From Congeria kusceri (taxonomy: Eukaryota; Mollusca; Bivalvia; Myida; Dreissenidae), in assembly GCA_027627225.1 (NCBI GenBank), contig CM051036.1:35486426-35550425 (forward strand): a stretch of DNA of 64,000 nucleotides. Reading direction: 5' to 3'. The translations under genes and the position numbers were made by a program. Positions 1 through 12,131 of the stretch are shown one piece after another; position 1 is the first letter of the stretch, and the number at the start of each line of letters is the position of its first letter. The notes under the pieces were generated by a model. It was not told the origin of the DNA. It was given only the letters and a program-made list of their open reading frames with translations, and made no database searches.

Positions 1-804
1 TATTGTAATTTATTACGCTTAAAACTATAAGATAGATTTGGCTGCAGTCCATACAGTGCGAACCCGCAGTTCCAAATAATAGGTGTTGGTGTTCTACTAG
101 TACTATCATAAGGAAAATGCAGCTCAATTATCTTTGCTTAATCAATTATACAACAAGCAAAAAATGTTCATGTATTCTCTTTAATCATAAGCAATAAATC
201 TAAATCATTTCAAAATCACATCCACAACACACAAAGAAAATTACATAAAGTATTCAATTATATTGAAACAAGTATCACAAAAATACCTTAGTAATGCTTA
301 AAGCACTGTATGATGGAAATCTTTTAATTAGTGTATTCCTGTGTAGAGCCAGTACTTAGTCACTTTTTCACAAGTTTTAATTTGTACAGTTCAGGCAAAA
401 CCAGGCAGATTCATCACCAGCTATTGAGTCGGACTGACACCACACACACTTCCAATGTACCCATTTTGAACAGCAAACAATGACAGTCACAGTTTATACT
501 GGTTTCAACGTCACAATAAACAATTTTTCTATAGCATATAGCTACTTCCCGCAGTGGTACTTCAAACAAATCATAAATCGGTCAAGGGTCATAGCCTGGC
601 AGACTGAACCGATTTTGCCTGTGGATGTTTCCACGTACAACTAAAATGTTTTGTTCGAAATATGTGTGAAGGTACGTTGCAAGCACACACTGTTCATAAT
701 ATTTTAATAGTTTTGAATAAATGTAACTAGTGGTGTTGTGTGTTATTTTATGCAAATTCAAGAAGGGATAATAAAATCAGGTGAATAATCCCCTGGAAAA
801 TCAT
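1..804. other. AT-rich non-coding DNA, nothing recognised
   Basis: No open reading frame of note, no splice-bounded coding segment and no repeat I recognise. The stretch is AT-rich, like the rest of the intergenic DNA here. Confidence 0.5.
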
Positions 805-1532
805 CTTTCAGGGCGAGACATCACAGATTCTGTTTGAAAGTTACCTGAAACAAATGTAGTATTATTATTGCCAAGACATACTGTAATATAAACACACTAT
901 AATATTTTAATGAATAAACATACTCAACTGGCCACTCCATGCTATTCCTTTTCTAATTCTATATTGTTTTTCATTGACAAACACTACTTAAGTAATGACA
1001 CATTGACAAACTTTCATTACGGATAAACAATGCATAAAAATGAAATAAAATGGCGTTTTCTTTCTAAATTCATAACCTATTTTGAAAGAAAGATATTAAA
1101 TCCATTATTACAATGTTACATTAAGATCTGTTGCTTTAGCTTAGTTTTACGATCATTAATTCCCATGCCCACCCACACCTGAAATATTAAATTTAACCAG
1201 TTTAAAACATAACAAAGTGCTCATAAAACATACATATGTATAAAAGCCGACTTACATATACTTTCTCCACAATAAGTAACAGTTCTCTTTTTTCCAGTTA
1301 TAGGTTAAATGAGCAACAATGCTGAACTGTGTGCAGAAGTACTGCAGTAGCCTGTGTAGGCTAATCAGTACCCCCCCTGAACGTAATCTCCTAGGCAGAG
1401 TGGTCTCCCTTATAAGAATGTCGAAAAGGTCAACGCTTCATTGTGCCTGGTGTCTTCGTCCTGGTAATGGTTTGCTTTGTCATACATTTGGAGTCCTTTG
1501 TTGAGGTGTGAATTTCAATATGAATGATTAGA

Positions 1533-1640
1533 CCCCCCACCCCACACGGTATCGGGTCAACTTGGCCCAAATACTATCCCAGCCCGGTCCTACTCTGGTC
1601 TAGCTCGGCCCAGTATTCAAACGGGATCAAAAGGGTGTGT
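1533..1640. repeat. Inverted repeat copy paired with 4411-4495
   Basis: The CACACGGTATCGGGTCAACT stretch followed by GGCCCAAATACTA resembles the reverse complement of 4411-4495, which reads GTATTCGGGCCGAGTTGACC on the + strand. The two copies could be the ends of one ~2.9-kb element or two separate insertions in opposite orientation. The match is imperfect and the family is unknown to me. Confidence 0.4.
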
Positions 1641-1850
1641 TTTTCACACTTTGTTAAAGGTGTTATGAAGGTAACAAAAGATGTTGATTGCACTTGGTTG
1701 GTATGAAAGTCGGTATGTTATTAACAAGTTTGTTAAGAGATTATAATTAATTCAATAAAACTTCATTAAATGTAGATCTATATGTTTCATAAAAGTCAGT
1801 ATGTTATCAAAAAGTTTGTTAATTGATTGTTACAATTGAATTATATGTTG

Positions 1851-1937
1851 GCTTGCAACATATAACAAAAAATAAATAAATAAAGACTGCTGGCGTATTG
1901 TAATAATACGACATTTTCTATCAAAATAATTCAAATA
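1851..1937 (+). repeat. ~87-bp direct repeat, copy 1 (copy 2 at 3633-3723)
   Basis: Both copies read GGCTTGCAACATAT, then an A-rich stretch, then GACTGCTGGCGTATTGTAA, then TCTATCAAAATAATTCAA. They are about 90% alike over ~87 bp and lie 1.8 kb apart in the same orientation, on either side of the 2060-3265 TIR element. The origin is unknown: a duplicated segment or two copies of a short interspersed repeat. Confidence 0.6.
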
Positions 1938-2059
1938 TATATATGTATATATGTATATGTTAATATTTAAATATATTTATGTCTCGCCCTGAAAGAATAT
2001 GTCTCTATTTAAACACGCTAATTATATTAATAATTTTAATAATTTTATAACATATGGTT

Positions 2060-3265
2060 CAGGGATCATCCTAGCCCAAAATTTTAGGGAGAAGTGACTT
2101 CTCCTTTTGCCGAATTCAGGGAGAAGTTTATCAATAACTGACACTGGCGTGTAAAGCAGCTATTTAGCCAATCAATCAATTGAATTATGTATAATTAATT
2201 AATTACAAAGACTACAACCTGTAGTAATGAAAGAGAAACTCAAAATAGCTTAATAAGTTTTATTGGCATTAGAAACAGTATTTTAAAAAAAAACAAGCAC
2301 TCATGTTTATGTTTATGACAATTGATACTAACACTTCATAAGGCAGTCACTGGTTTCCTTTAAAATAATGTCATGATATAAATAGTAAATGTTACAATGT
2401 AAACTATTAACGCCCTTGATATTTTTCTTATAACGCTATGTTATACATCGCTCAGGTAGACAAGTACCGGTATTGTACACCACTTGGTTGTCAGCAAGCT
2501 GCACGTGGAAATCGTGCAACATAATTTTCCCGTCGTTAGTCGGCGCCAGAACAAAGAAACCACAGGAGAATGAAATAACGTTGTAATGGTGTCGCGTGTT
2601 GCTTAATGCTTTGTTTGGATGACGTCATTTACTACAAAATGGGAATTGGATTATCTGTTACTTTTCACACGCGGTGTTTGTTACGATTGTGTTAATTGCG
2701 GAAATGGAAAATAATTGATCAGTGTATCTTTTTGTTTTAATTTTAAATTAATTGTCAGTTCTAAGGTCAAACATCGCATTTAAGCAAACAGCAAATATTC
2801 ATTGCCTGAATATAAGTTCTTTGACAGTACGTAAAACGTTTATAATAACTCTGAATGACTGTAAATTCTAGTGTAAATTGGCTGATCATATCGCCCAGTG
2901 TGCACTTGCTTTCTTGGTTCCCGACAGCCTTTGCTAATAACAGATTTACTTTGAAAGCAAGTAAGCGAAGTCGGGAACCGCAACTGGAATAATCTTAGCT
3001 GATTGGTTGATTGATTAACACAATGCCAGGTCAGTGATGTGTAACAAACTTTCTCACGGTGTATACAGATCGATTATGGATGATTGCAGAATCGTTATCT
3101 CCACAATCAGATAAACCATGACAGTAGTGGGCATAAGATTAGAGGAATAAGCATTAGTATTGAAAATTTTCTGCAATTTTGATTTCGCTTTGATCAGATC
3201 ACAGGGCGAAGTCAGACACCATAGGGCGACGATTTCGCCCATGTCGCCCTCTAGGATAATCCCTG
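2060..3265. mobile_element. 1.2-kb non-autonomous DNA transposon with TIRs
   Basis: The left end CAGGGATCATCCTAG and the right end CTAGGATAATCCCTG are inverted copies with one mismatch. The element is flanked by ATGGTT on both sides (2054-2059 and 3266-3271), read as a 6-bp target-site duplication. No transposase remains. An internal hairpin (GGTTCCCGAC / GTCGGGAACC) lies near 2917-2980. CAGGG ends are common in hAT elements, but those duplicate 8 bp, so the superfamily is left open. Confidence 0.65.
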
Positions 3266-3271
3266 ATGGTT

Positions 3272-6200
3272 GTGTCTATAGTTAGAGAAGAATAGTAGTA
3301 AGTTATTATATAATAATATGCAATGTAAAATATTGCGGTCTGCAACAGGAAAGAAAAGGCCTTGCATACCTGTTGCAGCAATACGTGGACGGGGAGATGT
3401 CAACAGCCGCGTTTATGGGAACGGTCCGACCTGTGTACGTGCTCCATAGCGAAATGACTTGTATATATGTGAAATGACTTGTATATATGTGAAATGACTT
3501 GTATATATGTCTATATTTATGTGACATGAAGATTGTGTACTTCATATTTTATCGTTACATAAATATGTATATGTTGAACAAGTTAACTGTATATAGACTG
3601 GGTATACCAATTACCGGGAATGTTATTTTTTTACTGGCTTGCAACATATTACAAAAAAGAAATAAATAAAGACTGCTGGCGTATTGTAACAATACAACAT
3701 TCTTCTATCAAAATAATTCAATTTATCCCAAAAAAAATCACAAGTTTACACAACTGTTGTGTCAACAATTTGTGCATGTCATTAGCCATCTATGTTCTGG
3801 CAATACACCTATTACCGTGAATCTGAATATCAGCTAATCAGAATTTAGAAAAATCATGTTGAGGGTTAAACAAATGATACTGTACAAAACATCAGTCATA
3901 TAACTTTATATTTGCTAACATGTTAAATATATTTTCTTTACATATTTATAGTAACTGATAATTTATGTTAACAATACTGTTTAACAAACTTGTACAAGAC
4001 TTGGACATTTAAATGAGTTTATTTACCTTTAAAAACAACATTATTGAATGGAAACCAAAGTTGACTGCAGCTAGCAGCAACATTTTAACAAAGGGATGGA
4101 CTTTGAAAAAAATTGTTCGCGCATGCGGGCGAAATTTATGTCTTTTGGAAATTCCCGGTAATAGGTATAGGGAGTATACTGTTTAAATATGTATTGGTGT
4201 ACTTTTTGGTGGTGTTTGCATATTAAGAATATGTATATGTTTCAGATCATTTTATGTTGGCAAAATTTAAAAGTATACTTAGATTCTAAATTAAAATGTA
4301 TATACACATATCTATTGATTTGAATAAACGTATCATGTTTTATAATATCTTTTTTTTTCCTGTTCACAAACTTCAAGATAGTCTAACTATTTAACACTTA
4401 TTAAATAAAACTAGGCTGTGTAGGACCAGGTCGATTTCGTAAGTGTGCCGAGTTAGTATTCGGGCCGAGTTGACCCTAATGCCCCCACACTGGCAAAAAA
4501 GGTAAAATAAAAATTGTTGACATGTACATGATGTAGCACTATGAGCATGGTTACTGTGTACATTTTATTGCTATGGCATATAACGATATTTAAAAAAAAA
4601 TTATTTTAATTTGAGCTTTACTGATATGTAGGAAATGTAATATAAATGCTAAACAACGCCGCGTTACGCGCGCATATCTTACCGTCAATTTATCAACAAA
4701 TCGTCAACAAGGAAGTTGGCCATTTTCCAAAACGTTTCACAGTATGTCGTAAACAACAACTTCCGAGGAAAAAGAAACACATTGTTTCGCTTTGTCAATA
4801 GTTTTTTGTTGTCAAACGTTAAGTTCTGATATGTAATTTTATTGGATTTACATTGATCACTTGAACAAACATATATTTCAACATAAACAATATCGTAAGC
4901 CAATCTTATATTCGGACAGCGGCAAGTTCGAACCTGAAAATCAAAATCAATTTATGCAGCATTTTTGTAAATTTTTGAATAATTAATAACCAGATAATTG
5001 CAAGATATCAATTAGCACGTTATTTTACACGTTTTTATCTTAAATAATTAATATAAATGACCCTGTTGTATCGTTTAAGTTTTCCAGATACAGTTAATTC
5101 GGATATTGATATTCGGATACATAATTTTCTTAATGCGGCAACTAGAAGATATTGTGCACCCTTTCATGACGTTTGGGAATTGCATCCCTGTTCATTTTGT
5201 GAACAAATACTAGACTAGAATCTATCCACAACTGTTATTGGCAATTAATTTGCAAAGGCTGGGGATTTGTCTGGTAGCCCGACTAACATCACAGATTAAC
5301 TTGATTAAGATTCATATACTTATATCAAATGTTGGCCATAGACGTTTGCAGCTTGGTTGTTTAACAAATAAAAAATAATCCTATTTCCTATATTATAAAT
5401 ATTCACAAGGTAGCTCCCTCATCATTTTCTATCGTAACGGAAGTTGATTGACTGGTTATAATTTTATACTCTATTCGGATGGAGTCGCGGTACGGTCACA
5501 GTTAACAATAAACGTCATCTAGCTGGCATTTCTTGTAAAAAAACAACAACTCTTTTTCTGGTTTCAGCTTCTTATCATAAAAACTATCTGAAAATATATG
5601 AAAACTATCTGAAACTGCATAGCATTTTGCTAAGTGTAATTTGTTTAAACTTGCTTATATATAATGCATTTCTGCTTAGAGTCTCATCAGATTTCATTGA
5701 AGTATTTAAAAAGGTATTGTTGTACTCTTGTCATCTGTGCCAAATTAGTATGAGTAGTTCCCCTTGGGTTTTGTAAACAACACAAGTTATTTGCTTTCCT
5801 ATTAATTAAGGTTATACTTTGCACTAGTTATTTTTCAAAACTGGAAAGGATTGCTTCCCTTGTTACCGATTACCACGACTCTGTCGTGCAAGGTATCAAA
5901 TTTAACTTATAAACAGTGTTATGTGGTTGGGTGTTTTGCAGGATTTAAATTGAAATACTTGTTTATTTGTTGATTGCCATGTGTGTGTAAGATACTTTTA
6001 CACCTTATAATCATTTATTAAAAGTTGTGTTATCTTTCCATTTTGGTTTTAAAAAAAAAATGACTCCATCGGAACACAGTATACTCATTCCAAAATGCAT
6101 AGGCTATGTAGATTTTGGTAACCAAACATGTCATTTTATACATTGAAACCAGCCATTCGACTTCTGTTATGTATAGAAAATGGCGAGTGAGCTACTTTGT

Positions 6201-7206
6201 GTATTTATATATATATAAGACAGGGATTTTTTATTTGTTCAACAGCCAAGCGCCTATGATGTCAGCAACATGATATCAAAAGCCTTACCATCAAATGAAT
6301 GTGTATGAATGGAAAGTGTGTGTGTGTAACATATAATGTAGCAAATTTATATTGCTATTTTTACACCTACGGATAACAGTTATTTTGAATATATTTTTGG
6401 CATGACTTTCTGTCAGTGCTAAGAAGTTGATCAGTATCTTGTATGCTGTAAGTGTTTCTTTTTCATTCTAATGGTAATATGCATAGAATATTTATGGAAA
6501 CATCTTTCACATTGGTAAACGTCTTATAGGTTAAAATTGTTAAATAGGTTTCAATTATGTTGAATTAAAAAAGTCGTATAAGACATTCAAGACAAAGAGA
6601 ATACAGCAAATTCGACCTATATAAAACGTAACACTATATTTGTTGAGCTTGAATGCCTCATTAATAAAACGAGTATCTATTGAAATAGGTTTTGGGCATT
6701 TTATGACCTGTTCTGTAGCAATAAAGAGTCTCTTTTAGGAAACATTTGTAGTGAGTTAATTATTAGAAATAATTGATAACTTTGCGTGCAGACATATTTT
6801 AAAACTGTCCTGAAAAGTTATTTGGTTATCCGTACCCATATCAACATAAAACAACCATGCTGTGTTACTGATCAATGTCTGTTGGTTGTTTGAACACCTA
6901 AATCTGGATAAAATGGTTAACATGATTTCACAAAATTTGGGATGGTCCCGTGACTTCATAAAATTGCAAATTGACTGTATTCTGTAATGTTTCGGGCAAA
7001 TTTTGTATTTAAAGTGCTCAGCTTGACAATGCAGGTGACGTCTCTTATTGTGGTCTGGTCTGTAACTGTGAACATTAAAGCAAAATATTAACAACAACTT
7101 TCTAAACATTTCTTTTGCAACTACAGAAAACATGTACACATTCAGTGCAACAAACTGATCAGCAGACTGATTGCACATCTAAGTTCTTTTAAGTGAAATT
7201 GTGGAA
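3272..7206. other. Upstream region of the LRRCC1-like gene; no gene recognised
   Basis: AT-rich DNA containing the second direct-repeat copy (3633-3723), a triple ~21-bp repeat of GAAATGACTTGTATATATGT (about 3450-3510), the inverted partner of 1533-1640 (4411-4495), and a short CACGAC/GTCGTG hairpin near 5874-5888. The promoter and 5' UTR of the downstream gene should lie at its right end, but I cannot point to a core promoter motif. A 140-codon open frame on the minus strand (6756-7178) has no recognisable domain and is not annotated as a gene. Confidence 0.5.
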
Positions 7207-7493
7207 ATGGCAGGCAACTCAGTCGACCTGGACTCCAATGAACTGTGTTTAATTGACTGCGGAATACAAACGCTAAGAGATGTTCCGCTACCGTCCCATC
7301 TGGTTAGTCTAAACCTTCACAGTAACTTTATCACTCGCATAGAGAGGCTCGGGCATCTGCGATTCCTGCGCCACTTGGACCTGTCTGCAAACCAGATCAG
7401 CTGCATCGAGGGTCTGGAGAGTCTGGTCTCCTTGACTACCCTCAACTTGTCCTGTAATCTTCTGAAGCATGTGCAAGGATTGACTGGCCTGAG
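7207..7493 (+). CDS. LRRCC1: LRRCC1-like exon 1: N-terminus and first three leucine-rich repeats
   Basis: The exon starts at ATG 7207 and ends before the donor GTTAGC, leaving two bases of a split arginine codon. An upstream in-frame GTG at 7201 is ignored because animal genes start at ATG. It encodes 95 full codons. Residues 12-31 match the LRRCC1 N-cap (short quote: LCLIDCGIQTL). Then come 22-residue repeats of pattern LxxLxLxxN with asparagines at 40, 62 and 84, including HLDLSANQIS and TLNLSCNLL. Vertebrate LRRCC1 has near-identical HLDLSSNQIS and TLNLSCNLI. Its closest relatives (CEP97, LRRC23, SDS22-type proteins) fit less well over the whole chain. If intron 1 were read through, the frame would stop after 31 more codons, which supports the donor. 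Confidence 0.9.
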
Positions 7494-7772
7494 GTTAGCA
7501 AAAAGGGATTGGAACAGCCTGAAGTTGGTATATGTTTATGTGTACAAGACAAGAGCCTTGTTTTCCTACAATTTTTCAAGTTAAAAAAATCACAAACTTG
7601 GCAAATGTTTCGTGAGTTCATTTTTAGGTTCCTCTTGTGAGTGCAGAATATGAATACATAAAAAGCAACACCAGCTTATATACTATATGACACAATTCAC
7701 ATGCACTAACTGTACAGGTAACTTAAATATTTGTAACTGATTAGGTGCCAGTTATGACAACAGGGCTTTTTT
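7494..7772. other. Start of LRRCC1 intron 1
   Basis: Intronic DNA between the exon 1 donor and the first recognisable repeat. Nothing else identified. Confidence 0.6.
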
Positions 7773-7957
7773 AACTCACCTGAGCACTAAGTACTCTGTG
7801 AGCTATTGGTATAGGGGACCTCTCCGGTGTCGTCTGTAGTCCATCGTCCGTATGCCGTCAACAATTTGGCACGTTATCGCGATAAAGACTACATTGTTTA
7901 TTCAATCTTGATCAAACTTGCACAGTTTGTGTATAACCATAAAATCCTATAGTGGTC
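7773..7957 (+). mobile_element. Head of an AGCTCACC-type tandem-core element, cut by a LINE
   Basis: It begins after a T-run with AACTCACCTGAGCAC, a variant of the family's AGCTCACCTGAG head, and continues through the family's GTCGTC/CCATCGTCCGT stretch and the 'accaaacttgcacagtttgtgtataaccat' type of sequence. It breaks off at 7957, where LINE sequence starts. It lies in intron 1. Confidence 0.6.
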
Positions 7958-9684
7958 CTATACAATTTCATATAGATCTTGAAAAAATGATCTCCATGAA
8001 TTTTAATGAAAAAATAGAAAGTATTGAAAAATGCATACAATCTTGGAACAGAAGAGAATTGACACCAATTGGTAAAATAACGGTCATTAAATCAATCTGT
8101 TTGCCACTTTTAACTAACTTGTTGAGCACACTGCCAAACCCAAAGCAGGATGTATTGAATAAAGTAAACACGATGTTTTACAATTTCGTCTGGCAAGGGC
8201 CTCCTTAAATAAAAGGTAACATTTTGACCAGAGATTATAACGAAGGTGGTTCAAAAATTATAAGCATATGTGCTTATGCAAAAAAAACTAAAATTATCAT
8301 GGCTCAAAAGAATCGTAACTGATAATAACAGCAGCTGTTACAATCTTGTTTCAAGACATATATTTGAAACAAATAAACTGATAAACCTAGGGTAACATTA
8401 TGTGGAAACCATTATCAACAACATAGCTAACCCTTTTTGGAAAGACGTGTTACATTCATATGTCAAATTTATAGATATTTTGCATATAGACAACATTCGT
8501 ACATTTCTAGATTTACCACTGTTTTTAAATCATAAAATTTTAATTGGAAACAAATCTTTCTTTGCTAAATCATGGTTTTATAGAGGCATTAGATATATAA
8601 AAGATATTATGAATGAAAATGGATTGTTTGTACAAAGGAGGGATCTGGAAGAAATACTTGGGCGAGCAGTGAACTTTTTACAGTATGAAGGGATTAAAAA
8701 ATCTATAAAAGAATACTTTTTTCGCTTCAGTTAAAAAATACTACTGAACAATTCCATGATCCTTCTTTTCCTATTGTACCGAGTTACATTAAACCAATAT
8801 TGTTTGAAAATAAAAACTCCACAAATGTTTATAAGATGTTGATAAAGAATAATGAAATTCCCACGTGTCAAGCAAAATGGAACAGTTTCTTTAATATATC
8901 CCAAAGTTATTGGAAAATTATTCATGAATGGATCTTTAGAACTACTAAAGACTCCTATTTGCAATGGATCCAAACAAGATTGACCCATAACATTCTGTGC
9001 ACCAATATTTTGCTCAATAAGATGAAAATTAAAGATTCTGAAGAGTGTTCTTTCTGTAGTAATTAGCCAGAAACACTTTTCCACGTATTTTGGAGCTGTA
9101 ATATTGTACAGTTGTTATTAAAAGAGGTAACTAGCATGATAAAATTTACAGATATTAATTTTGAATTTGACCCTAGGTCATTCATATTGGGCTCAACAGA
9201 AAAATCATCAACTAAATACAACATTTTATTGTTGGAAATTAAAAGATATATTTACATCTGCAGAAGAAAATCACTCTCTCCAAGCATCCATGGTCTTAAA
9301 CATACACCTTTACATTAACCTTTACAATTATTCAAAAGTCGAATATGAACGAAAAATGTAAAAGTGTGTGGGAACTTGTAAATTCCCTCGTAGATTGTAA
9401 TTAACGACTTGTATCTACGATGTTATGCATGATAGTTTGCATCTTTCTTTCCTTTTTTGCTGTTTTGATCACCTGCTATCATTAATCTCTTGAAAATAAC
9501 AGTATTTCAAGCTTTATGTTCTATGCATATAATACTTCTGCTTGATATGTGCAGGTATTTATTACATGAAATTGAATGTGTTATATGATTATATGCTTTC
9601 TGGTTACATGCATATATTTTGCTTGATTTGTGCATGTATTTACTATATGTATGCTACTGTTTAAAAAAAAAAAAAAAAAAAAAA
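7958..9684 (+). pseudogene. 5'-truncated LINE (Tx1/L1-like) ORF2 C-terminal fragment with poly(A)
   Basis: The + strand encodes the post-reverse-transcriptase part of a LINE ORF2. Near 7960-8208 it has the motif LTPIGKITVIKSICLPLL followed by LPNP and NFVWQG, typical of the L1/Tx1 group after the RT thumb. Frameshifted pieces continue at 8402-8734 and 8800-9066, and the terminal CxxC...HxxxxC knuckle (CSFC, then a stop codon at 9064-9066, then FHVFWSC) lies near 9050-9100. A 22-base A run (9663-9684) marks the 3' end. The copy is 5'-truncated, as is usual for reverse-transcribed insertions, and dead: many stops and frameshifts. It is related to, but distinct from, the longer LINE at 32553-40294. 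Confidence 0.85.
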
Positions 9685-9751
9685 TCTTTAAGTAGCTATC
9701 TTTGATTCTCCTAATAAAAATTATTTTATTTTGTTTTTACAGACGAATAAA

Positions 9752-10026
9752 ATATTATGTGGCTCGTCGTGAGAAAACCGGTCATAATGCATGTGCATAA
9801 AGTGTCGTCCCGGATTAGCCTGTGCAGTCTGGACAGGCTAATCCGTGACAGCACTTTCCGCTTTTATGGTATTTTCTGTTTAAAAAAAGTCTCTTCTAAA
9901 CATAAATCCACCGTAGGTGGAAAGTGCCATCCCGGATTAGCCTGTGCAGACTGCACAGGCTAATCCGGGATGACACTTTACGCAAATGCATTAAGTCCGG
10001 TTTTCCCACGATGCGCCACTTATATA
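9752..10026. mobile_element. Palindromic MITE, copy A
   Basis: The terminal inverted repeats are variants of ATATRAGGYGYGTCGTGGGAA. Inside are two smaller near-perfect palindromes, each GGATTAGCCTGTGCAG followed by its inverse, flanked by 'aaagtgtcgtcc'-type sequence. The whole element therefore folds as a hairpin with two hairpin arms. No coding capacity. The same family occurs at 14926, 16304, 22485 and 41191. From memory it is abundant in Dreissena and close relatives. Confidence 0.8.
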
Positions 10027-10654
10027 TTTGCAATGTAGGATGCTTAGCATTGGCGTTACTACAGGGGTGCTATATGCATAGTATGCATGTTGATGTATCT
10101 GTCTAGCTAAAGTAAAAGTAAAAGTATATAAATATAATTGTATGGTCACATGTTCTGCTACATTCATATCTTCAAATATAAACGTATGATATTCATACAC
10201 ATGTATGTAATGAGTGGTTGGTTGCATGTCACAACTCTTAACATTAATTATTATACACCGACTACCAGTTGGAGGTGTGGGTATACATACATCCCCTTAG
10301 CATTGAAGAATTCCGAAATTACTTGGCACACATGTTCACCTTAATGACTGAGACGGTGTGTCGCGCACATGAACTCGATGGCTACCTTAAAGGTCAAGGT
10401 CATACTTTTGGGTCAAATGTCAAGTAAAGCGCCTTCTTGTCAAAATAGTGCTTGTTCATCGTATGCTGCATGTCATTTTTTCAGCCAAAACGTTGTTTTG
10501 TATCCAAGCGCCACAACTGTAAACCTAATAATTTGCATCAAAGCGGTATGTGGGGGTATCAATCACCTTTAGTGATAGGTATAGTTCGTAAGAACATATT
10601 ACCAGGTTAACTACACACCGATTATCATTATCAGATTCGATTAATTATGTATGG
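10027..10654. other. Interspersed-repeat debris, no gene
   Basis: Between about 10280 and 10430 the sequence resembles molluscan interspersed repeats (CTTAAAGGTCAAGGTCA, TTTGGGTCAAATG). I see no coding segment. It is part of intron 1. Confidence 0.4.
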
Positions 10655-11644
10655 TGCTGGTTGGCGAGTAGTATCTGTGATTTTTTAGTAGTTTTTCTTT
10701 ATTTTCAATCGCATAAGTAATACTTTTAAAGAAAAGCTTGCTGCTGTACAAAGTTCGGCTCTTTCTGTTTACGAGGATGTAAATATCTTGTCATGACGTC
10801 ATATGGTTTTTTCCATATGGGGGGCTCCAAAGGGGTAATCAATAAGCATTACTTGAAGCAATACAACTAGTAGTATCCGTGATCTTTCCTTTCAGTTGAA
10901 AATGCGAATTTTGTGGTACACACCTCAAGATTTTAATTGCTCTATACTGTTCTACATTATATTACCTACATCATAATGATGTAATATTATTAAATTCTAT
11001 GCCAGATTAGCAGTGATAATGCGATTACTAACATAAGTGGATGCCGGAAAATGGTCTTTTGATTACCCCTTTGGCCCCCCTTAAAAATTTGCTGATGGTA
11101 AACGGGAGATAACCATGTTATTATCGAAGTAGACATCCCTCCTGCATTGAAATTTTGTCAAAATCGTCCCGAAACCAGCCGTATAATTGAGTAAACATTT
11201 TAAAATTGCAATGCTTTATTAATATTTGCTGTTAGTAAACATTTTGCAATTGCAATTCATCTTTTTTTTAGCAAATCTATTTCACGAAAAATGCGTGTTG
11301 AATATATGGATGGTGGTGTTTGAATACTAAAATTGCTGCTTTATGTGAATAACCAAGCTATCACCCTTGGTAAACCGCAAACAGGGAAGTGCAAGATAAA
11401 AATATGGGTTCAATTATATATTTATGCGCATGCGCATAGACGTGCGTGTGAATGCCCCGCGAGGAGTTAAGTTGTTTTAAGACTTTTTAAAACAAAAATC
11501 TAAATATCTTGAAAAATATGAAGTTTGCAGACTTCAACTTATTCTGCATTTGGAACAGTTGCTAGGTGATGTGTGTAAACTTGTACACCTTTTAATATAG
11601 AAATCACGGATACTGCTAGTTCACGGATACTACTCGCCAACCAG
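10655..11644. mobile_element. ~1-kb element with inverted ends CTGGTTGGCGAGTAGTATC
   Basis: CTGGTTGGCGAGTAGTATCT at the left end is matched, inverted, by GATACTACTCGCCAACCAG at the right end. The GTAGTATCCGTGA motif recurs inside (about 10870) and is doubled at the right end. A second inverted pair lies inside: GGGGGGCTCCAAAGGGGTAA near 10818 and TTACCCCTTTGGCCCCCC near 11065. No ORF and no clear target-site duplication. The family is unknown to me. Confidence 0.6.
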
Positions 11645-12113
11645 TATAGATTTTTTAAATAGCAAAATGACTTTAAAATTCTTCTGTTCTGAAACCTTAA
11701 TGCCTAGAGGTTTCATATGTGGTATGTAACATCCGTATAGTGGTCCTCTACAAATATTGTTCAAATTATGCCCTTGGGGTCAAATCTGGTCACGCTGCGG
11801 GGGTCACATGGTTTATACAGACTTAAATAACAAAATGACTTTTAAAATATTCTCCTCTGAAACGGCAAGGCCCACAGCTTTCCTATATTTGGTGCATAAC
11901 ATTGCATAGTGGTCCTCTCCAAAGATTGTTCAAAATCTGGCCACACCCGAGGGGTCACATGCTTTAAAAATCTTTCCCTGAAACCACAAGGCCCAGGGGT
12001 TTGTTCAAGATTGTTCATATTATGCCCCTGGGATAAAAATAAGCCACGCCTCGGGGATGCAAATTCCAATTGGGTTACAAGGTCTCAGGTGAGCGTCCTA
12101 GGGCCCTCTTGTT
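11645..12113 (+). mobile_element. AGCTCACC-type tandem-core element, 3' part
   Basis: Contains about two degenerate ~166-bp monomers (GTTCAAATTATGCCC, AAAATGACTTT, CACAAGGCCC landmarks) and ends with CTCAGGTGAGCGTCCTAGGG then CCCTCTTGTT. The CTCAGGTGAGC near its end is the inverse of the family's AGCTCACCTGAG head. The 5' part is missing or displaced by the 10655-11644 element. Confidence 0.65.
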
Positions 12114-12131
12114 TTACTATTGGTTTTTATT

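Larger units (their letters stand above)
805..1995. repeat. Segment bounded by a 17-bp perfect inverted repeat
   Basis: CTTTCAGGGCGAGACAT at 805-821 is the exact reverse complement of 1979-1995. The ~1.19 kb between could be a degenerate non-autonomous transposon. I see no convincing target-site duplication, so the element call is tentative. The inside holds only short spurious ORFs. Confidence 0.4.

Noticed and set aside
1851..3723. LTR retrotransposon with ~90-bp LTRs
   Set aside because: No TG...CA ends, primer-binding site, polypurine tract or gag/pol sequence between the direct repeats.
6756..7178. 140-codon minus-strand ORF just upstream of LRRCC1
   Set aside because: No recognisable domain, composition like the surrounding DNA, and it overlaps the expected promoter/5' UTR. 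Kept out for lack of support, though a divergent gene cannot be excluded.
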